Below, in pieces: positions 57,919 to 64,000 of a stretch of 64,000 nt of DNA (position 1 is the stretch's first letter; the number at the start of each line of letters is the position of its first letter). Below the pieces are notes generated by a model, which ran no database searches, had not been told where the DNA came from, and saw only the letters and a list, made by a program, of their open reading frames with translations. Both the position numbers and the translations under genes were made by a program. Source of the DNA: Siphonodentalium dalli (taxonomy: Eukaryota; Mollusca; Scaphopoda; Gadilida; Siphonodentaliidae); contig CP136068.1 of the NCBI GenBank assembly GCA_032622095.1, positions 116,673,509 to 116,737,508 on the forward strand, read 5' to 3'.

Positions 57919-58370
57919 TAGCCGATGTGCCCCCTCTTCGTCCGGGCTATTTAGGGATTTATTTGTGATCGTCTCAGACGTCTCCTAGGAACGGGGGACA
58001 TTTTCATCGGGTCAGTTTTTCCACCCAAGGTGATCTTCACCTTGAAACGGGTACCCACAAATTATATATATGTGTGTGTCCTTTATAGACTCGAACCGAT
58101 TGAGCTCAAACTTGCTACCTACGGGAAGTGTCATGGACGGGTTAAATTGTGACCCCGACCTGACCTTGAAAATGAACAATTCAAGGTCAAATCGGGTCAA
58201 ATTGAAAAACAAAAAATTAAATTAAACTCATTGAAAAACAAAAAATTAAATTAAAAAATAAATAAAAAAAATAAAAAATTGTTATGTTTCTGACGATTGC
58301 CGCCAGTGGTGGGCTAGCCTGCTAGTATACACATATATATATACGGAAGTCTCAAAATATATAGTAGATA
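57919..58370 (+). repeat. Repeat R, copy 3
   Basis: TAGCCGATGTGCCCCCTCTT, TCCGGGCTATT, GACCTTGAAAATGAAC-type core and tail GAAGTCTCAAAATATATAGT as in 20673-21508 and 11000. Confidence 0.65.
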
Positions 58371-58917
58371 ACATACAAGACAGATAACTCTATATATTCC
58401 ATCTGCGCTCATGCTTTCCGAAGTCCAGTGCTATGAAATTTCACTATTGTTAACCGGCTATTGACTCATGGAAATGTTGGGCCTGCAAAACGCATTATTT
58501 TTCAAACTAGCTGGCGACTTTGTGACTTTTGATAGGCGTAACACAGCTTATTGGATAAGCATAGAAAGGCAGTGTAATTCATCGAAATTAATGACAAGTG
58601 GTGCAAATTTCAACTTAATGCATAGTTTGTTGTGTTTATCTTTATATACTTTCACAAAATTGGCAGTTTGAACCATGTACCATGGCAAATATTAGCCATA
58701 TTTTTACCCGTATAGAACGATTAAATGGGGAGAGAACCGACTCGATCAGGAGAGAACCCAAACAATTATCAGAATTCGCATTTTTTGTCATTGTTATGAC
58801 TCGCACAATGAAAGTTTCGTTATTAACATGCCACAGATTGTGATGGAATTGAAAATAACTAATCGAATTATCACTTAGATGCCTCAAAATTGCGTTTTAA
58901 CTGTCAAAAAGTCGTGA
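58371..58917. other. Residual body of the 9.66-kb element, right side
   Basis: Two short opposed frames (58468-58671 plus, 58642-58887 minus) without splice signals or motifs; not called as genes. Confidence 0.4.
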
Positions 58918-59205
58918 AAATGTATAATTTTGATCATCAGGAACCGTCACAAATCAATCAAGAACCATCACAAATCGGCGATAGAACGATTTCCGATGTA
59001 ACAGTTCCTACACAGTGGGAAAACATGGATGGCAACGAGTCACTCGTCGCTAATGGTGAATAGGTTTTAAACTCCGTTAATTCGGCGTCCGGAACGCTTT
59101 TATCACTGCAGAATTGTAGCTGAGTATGTTATTTATAGGAAACAGGCGACATATGCCGGGTATTTTGTGTTTAGTGCGTTTATTTGAGATATGTTTGTCC
59201 GGGCA

Positions 59206-59874
59206 CCTGGTTAAGTGCCACCGCAGACGCTACGATTAAAATCGTAAGTGGGGAAAATCACAGGTGGAGAAAAGTGACTTGCCTGCAGACGCTACGGTGC
59301 TGCGATGTTTGCGGCTACGATTTTATCCATGTGATCGATCATATGATAGCAAAATGTTATACCACATTCTCCGCATTATGCAACTAAATACATATACATG
59401 GTATGTATCTCAATTTTCTAAACTAACAAGTTGATTTTGAAAGTTCACATGAAATTGAATATTTTTTTATTTTGATATTGTTGTACATGTCAACTCAACA
59501 GGCTCAGCTGCCCCAATTGAATTTCAACAATTGCGGCAGCCCTCTACTCCATGCCTGATATGTGGTATAGGCCTGCACTCCCTGCCGTGCCACATCTCCA
59601 CCAATGTGGTCTCGTTTTTGTAAGTGCAAGAAGTTTGTAAACTTTGCGCCATTTTTGAATGTTTTCTTTCCGTGGTATTTACAACATGACCAGTACGACA
59701 GTGGTCATGTGACCGCTATGATCGCGCGCATTGCCAAGGTCACGCCACAATTTTCCTGGTAAAATCAAACAGTGCTTGATCGCTACGATTTGGTCGTGGG
59801 CATGCGCATTGGATGCTTCCTCCTATGATTTTCCCCACTTACGATTTTAATCGCAGCGTGTGCGGTGGCACTAA
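59206..59874. mobile_element. ~670-bp element with 50-bp inverted ends
   Basis: Ends AGTGCCACCGCA(G/C)ACGCT then CGATTAAAATCGTAAGTGGG on both sides. The target duplication is unclear (TTA/TAA possible). Confidence 0.75.
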
Positions 59875-59884
59875 GCCTGCATAA

Positions 59885-59965
59885 CTTGTGTATATTATAT
59901 TAAGATACTGATTTATAAACTTGATTAAACCCTTATTTTGGGACTTTATGTCCAGTAACTGTTGT
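59885..59965. repeat. Half copy of the 24401 palindromic element
   Basis: TATTATATTAAGATACTGAT through GACTTTATGTCCAGTAACTG matches the right half of 24401-24551. Confidence 0.65.
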
Positions 59966-60253
59966 CCCACAGCAAATTTAATGATGTACGTGGCATGTCA
60001 TTGTCAGATTCCACATCATCATCATCACCGGGCACATATGTTGCCATGAAGTTTCCCCAAGCCACGGCATTGCTGTATAAATAATCATATTGCTGTGGTC
60101 ACTTTTGAGGACTGGTTGTGGCATTGGATCAAACTGTAGCTGATATGATGGTCATATAATAAAGTACTGTACGAGTACAGCCTGGCAAAATTGACTTTCA
60201 ACTTCCAAGGTGATGGTCACAAGGTGAATCTTTAATTTCTAATTCGCAGTTAT

Positions 60254-60340
60254 TCGGCCGACTCACGCCACGGACTCAGGCTCCACTCACGCCAGTCACG
60301 GGCCACTGTGACACTAACCAACTGAGCTATCAGCTCTGCC
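60254..60340 (-). mobile_element. tRNA-like SINE head
   Basis: Minus strand: GGCAGAGCTGATAGCTCAGT TGGTTAG is a tRNA-type A-box region. No clear B box or cloverleaf follows, so a SINE or tRNA pseudogene rather than a working tRNA. Confidence 0.5.
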
Positions 60341-60766
60341 CGAACTAAATATTATATAGATAAAATTAGTTCGTGTGTGAACCAATTTTCGTTACAAAAA
60401 TGGTATTATAAGAAGGTAATTTTCATACCAAAAGAGGGTATTTGTTCTGTTGCTTCCGCGTTTCTACCGGAAGCGGGTGTATTCGATCAAAAATCTTATC
60501 GAAACTATTTGGTAACTGATTAGTGCAATAGACCAGGGTGAGAAATCGCAACCCAGGATGTCATATTTTGAGTACAATCTGGGTACGATTATGTCATTGC
60601 AGCAAAGCTTTGGGCGGAGGTTGGGGTGATAATTACAGTTAGAATGCCTCGCGACCTGTGACTGGATGATGTCTGCAGTCAGTTTAGATTTGAAGATTTT
60701 AGGGTCGGGTAGTACCTGTAAGGTTAATGCTGAAAAAACTCAAATACAATATATACCTCGTCGATA

Positions 60767-61362
60767 TGGTATCTGGAGAAGACGGCCCCATACGAAGACG
60801 GCCCCACGCGAAGTCGGCCCCGTTAATTAGTAGGGATTAAATCGGCTTCATTTTAATGAGATAGTGTTTATGTTGGCTAATTATGAGGCCCCCAACTTAA
60901 ATTTGGTTGAGTTAGTGTAGTGTTTGTGTAGGCTGATTATGAAGTCCGCAGTCTTTTCTTAATTATAATAATAACAAAATGATCTTAAGAACACTTACGT
61001 GGAGTCACTGACAGCGGCTCAGTTATAAAAATATGATAGTTGCCGTATATAAGGTTAGCCCAGCTAGATATATCCGATTTCCATACCGAAGACCACAAAA
61101 TAGCTACCAAATTCAGACACATCAACTTACTTCAATGTTTGGGAAAACTTTCGAACGAATCATCAGCACTAGTATACCAACCCATTTAGATAAGTCTTAT
61201 TATTTTTCGCTCAGTTTTAAATTCCCGCTTTGTCATTATCATTATTATCAGTTTCATATTTCATATCATAAAATAAATAAAGAATGATTTTTGAACAAAG
61301 GTTTTGCCATATATGGGGCCGACTTCTCTGGGGCCGACTTCGCGTGGGCCGACTTCTCCTGT
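60767..61362. mobile_element. Element with GAAGTCGGCCCC tandem inverted ends
   Basis: Both ends carry three ~15-bp units of GAAG(T/A)CGGCCCCA, facing inward. GTAT is near both edges. Inside, 61090-61200 (plus) reads LTSMFGKTFERIISTSI, like the first RT motif of a LINE, probably a trapped fragment. Confidence 0.55.
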
Positions 61363-61439
61363 ATTCGTCGATATATAGGCCTACAAGTTTCACCAATATA
61401 GCCATAGATGATAGAACATAATTAAATTAATGAATTAAC

Positions 61440-62132
61440 AAAAACCATGGACCCGACGGTATACCAGCACGTATTCTAAAAGAAACTGAAAACGAAATAA
61501 GCAATCCACTAGGCCTATATGTATCTTATTCAACCGGTCCATATCAGAAGGGAAAATACTATACTCGCATACATTTGGAAGATATATAGCAGATGTGATA
61601 TGCATCTTCAAGAAATGTTTGAAATAAAACCCTAGCAACCATCGTCCTGTTAGTCTCACATGCATTTTATGTAAAGTTTTAGAATCGTTCATCAGCAGTT
61701 CAATACATGGAGGAATACAATGTATTTTTAAAATTTTAACACGGATTTTTAATCGAATATTTCTTCCATCTGGTCACAAAACTTGACGAAAATGAGCCAG
61801 TTGATGCGATTTATTTTGATTTTCGAAAATCGTTCGATGCCGTGTCCACGAGAGATTGTTAATGAAAATCAAAACCTACGGAATACAAAATAACATATGC
61901 GATTGGACAAGAGATTTTCTTGCAAACAACGCGTGTTCTTGTCGGTGACCATTATTCTCAGTGGAAATATGTTACCAGTGCTGTGCCTCAGGGATCCGTG
62001 CTAGTTCAAATTCTATGCATTATTTTCATCAACGATCTACCAGAAAGTGTTCATTGTTTCTGCGAAACATTTGCCGACGACACGAAGTTAGTTGGGAATC
62101 CTAGAAGTGAAAATATTCAGAGCGACATCTAA
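61440..62132 (+). pseudogene. Non-LTR retrotransposon reverse transcriptase, frameshifted
   Basis: RT-domain pieces appear in order across frames: GPDGIPARILKETEN (61448), ADVICIFKKC, NHRPVSLTCILCKVLESF (~61640), VDAIYFDFRKSFDAVS (~61803), then AVPQGSVLVQILCIIFINDL and CETFADDTKLVGNP (61980-62110). A-x-x-F-D-F and F-A-D-D are the catalytic-Asp motifs. The pattern fits CR1/Jockey-like LINEs. At least five stops or frame changes make it inactive. Confidence 0.85.
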
Positions 62133-62144
62133 GCGGTATGCAAA

Positions 62145-62265
62145 TGATCGTTGGCGGCCATGTTATGCTTTTAACAAATTTGGAGGAAAACATTGACAGC
62201 TCCCATCTAGAGGTAGGCCTACCCACAGATCCATATGAAGTGACGATCGGCTGAGGGATGTGCCA
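62145..62265. repeat. Repeat related to 49085-49210
   Basis: GGCGGCCATGTTATGCTTTT and CAGATCCATATGAAGT, directly after the LINE remains. Confidence 0.55.
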
Positions 62266-63775
62266 ACACGTTTTTTTATGGGCACGTATGATGGGGTGGG
62301 TGGGTGGTCAAGGGGTCCCAAAAGCATTTTTTCCGCAACTCACAAAAAGATTTCCTCTATTTCTTTTTACCATTTAGGAATAATGTTAGTTAATATCCAT
62401 ATTACTTGCAAACAGTCATTACTTAGTACCTTGTTTTAAATAACTGTCACTATAAATCCATTCACACTTAAAACTCATGGATAAAATTGCATAAGCAATC
62501 ACTATCGTATCAAATTGAACAATAGTATACAACCTGTAATAGAATATAAGAACAGTTATGTATCTGGCTGTTACAGGGTTTATATTAAGTTGATTAGTTC
62601 ACTCAATGAAAAGAGAAGGTAATTATAATATAAACAAGAACAATTGTCACAAAGATAACTTGTTTTTAGCATAATTCATTTGTAAAACAAAAGTTTTACA
62701 AATAGATATGAAATCCTTTGGCATAGATATCAGCTGTAAAACTGAGAAAATAAGTGGACAGATCATCACAGAAAACTACTAAAATTCCAACTTGTAAACT
62801 AGTGAAATTTCAGCTTCACCATAACGCTAAATATAATTAAATACATGCACCGCATATGAACAGCACAATCAGTAACATCTTTTTCCAATAAAATATATGG
62901 CACTTATATTTAGATTCCACGCTTAAATAAACACGTTTGAGTCAGTGGTCTAAATTAGAAATACAAAAATGTAATAAAACAGCTCTATGAAACGGTACCA
63001 TATCATCATCATCATAATCAACGGAACAAGTCCTAATACTTCTAGTTCCGGTAACATTTACATATTGTTTAAGAATAATTACATTATCATACAAGAGAAT
63101 CATCAAAGTCGTATCTCATATCATAAAAATGTGAGTCTATATATGTTTTAAACAGTTCTATACTGCCAGCGGGCTATTTTGGCAATCAAAATATGTAATT
63201 ACTAGACCTGAAACAATCATTGGATACGCCCCTGTATTCTATATACCTTAATTTTAACCTTTGACATTGATACTAGTGTCGAAGGTCATAATTAAATAGT
63301 ACTCAAGATTCATGAACATTTCCCACAATACCTTGATCCATATAAATGCGTTTCGCGCCCAAATCTCATTCATATCGACTCGACATTTCGAACTGTAAAC
63401 ATTGGCAAATTTTTTTTCCCACCCTCCCATCCCTATATATATTAAACTGCGGGAGGCATTATTATTCCTTATATAAATGGTAATAGGCTTACATATAAGA
63501 TTAATGTTGAGATAATTTCGTTTGTATAAAGCCTTAGACTAACATGTAAAAGCTTAAAGTGGGTTTGAATGAAACATAATGATATCTAGTATATGGCTAT
63601 GAATTGAATAATTTATTTTATAATTTATTATTGTATAGTCAGATAGCTATCTGTGATAGCGAATAACTTCATGTTTTGTAAAGCGGTTGAGAATCACAAT
63701 CATTATCATAATTCATGGGTATATGGATGAGTGTATGTGCAATAGTGAGAGTAAGGAGAGTGTAAGTATTCATAT
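62266..63775. other. AT-rich spacer, nothing recognised
   Basis: No exon, hairpin or known repeat seen. 63400-63425 has a short T/C-rich tract. Confidence 0.4.
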
Positions 63776-64000
63776 TTATTCATATGTTATTATTGGAGAT
63801 TTTATCTCAATAAATAATATTATTGCCAAAGTAGTCTTGTTATTACACACCTGAAGTCCTATATATCTTAAGTGAAGGGTGTGGTAATTAGAAACTATGA
63901 AATCTGGTAGTGAATTCCAATGTGGGATAACACTATTCGTAAAGTAGAATTTTCTCGTGTCCTTTTTAACCACTTTCTGTTGTAATTTCTGCTCATGCCC
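63776..64000 (-). pseudogene. C-terminal end of a LINE ORF2, running off the window
   Basis: Minus frame open from the window edge: GHEQKLQQKVVKKDTRKFYF, TNSVIPHWNSLPDFIVS, stop at 63776. The (F/Y)FTNxVIPxWNSLP block is typical near the C-terminus of CR1/Jockey-like LINE proteins. The reverse transcriptase would lie right of 64000. Whether the copy is intact cannot be judged. Confidence 0.65.

Larger units (their letters stand above)
49354..59017. mobile_element. 9.66-kb composite element with 8-bp target duplication
   Basis: Flanked by GGAAAACA at 49346-49353 and 59018-59025, a perfect 8-bp duplication. The two ends are ~100-bp inverted repeats starting CACTGTGTAGGAACTGTTAC, with further GGTTCTTG and GTTCCTGATGAT motifs. 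The 8-bp duplication fits hAT, P or MULE groups; the long ends lean to MULE, but no transposase is visible. Most of its length is later insertions (50050-50930, 51605-56848, 56852-57918, 57919-58370). What remains (49454-50050, 50930-51600, 58370-58917) shows no clear coding. Confidence 0.85.

Noticed and set aside
60254-60340. Functional tRNA gene on the minus strand
   Set aside because: The A-box region is good, but no B box, TPsiC arm or acceptor pairing follows.

Overview
The window looks like nuclear DNA from an invertebrate animal, most likely marine. It is AT-rich, intron-bearing, has sparse coding sequence, and most of it is transposon-derived. The frequent CCATAACTC-type repeats and short ACATGT runs are what I would expect in a lophotrochozoan (mollusc or brachiopod), but that placement is inference. 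No bacterial-style gene clusters are present.

Conventional genes. (1) An ADAM-family metalloprotease gene on the minus strand starts at 27779 and runs off the left edge. Four small exons (27704-27779, 21779-21930, 18213-18295, 1653-1716) join in frame into a signal peptide plus the first part of an ADAM prodomain, about 125 residues. Its introns fill the first 28 kb; intron 3 alone is 16.5 kb. (2) The 3' end of an unrecognised minus-strand gene lies at 32584-33219. (3) A complete FEM-1 family gene (652 aa, ankyrin repeats, uninterrupted coding exon) lies on the minus strand at 42763-44721.

Mobile DNA. At least five families flanked by TTAA (piggyBac-like) are present. One is a 3.9-kb element at 5719-9597 with ~740-bp inverted arms and two inward-facing, decayed genes. 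One of these encodes C2H2 zinc fingers. Both seem to begin with the same 17-nt first exon held in the inverted arms. A 3.1-kb element at 28344-31459 has CAC ends, a 5-bp target duplication and 540-bp arms, and likewise places a first exon inside its arm. A palindromic TA-flanked family occurs 14 times. TA-, hAT- and tRNA-SINE-like elements, LINE reverse transcriptase remains and several dispersed repeats also occur.

Right third. An element with matching ~100-bp ends and a perfect 8-bp target duplication spans 49354-59017. Nested in it are a 5.2-kb foldback element whose loop is a 42-bp minisatellite, a 926-bp element inserted into one foldback arm, and three further repeats. Two minisatellites stand out: a 30-bp unit array of about 79 copies at 38692-41063, with a higher-order duplication, and the 42-bp array at 53920-55530.

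The genes do not form a common pathway. The layout is that of ordinary animal genes with introns and spacers saturated by nested, hairpin-forming transposons.
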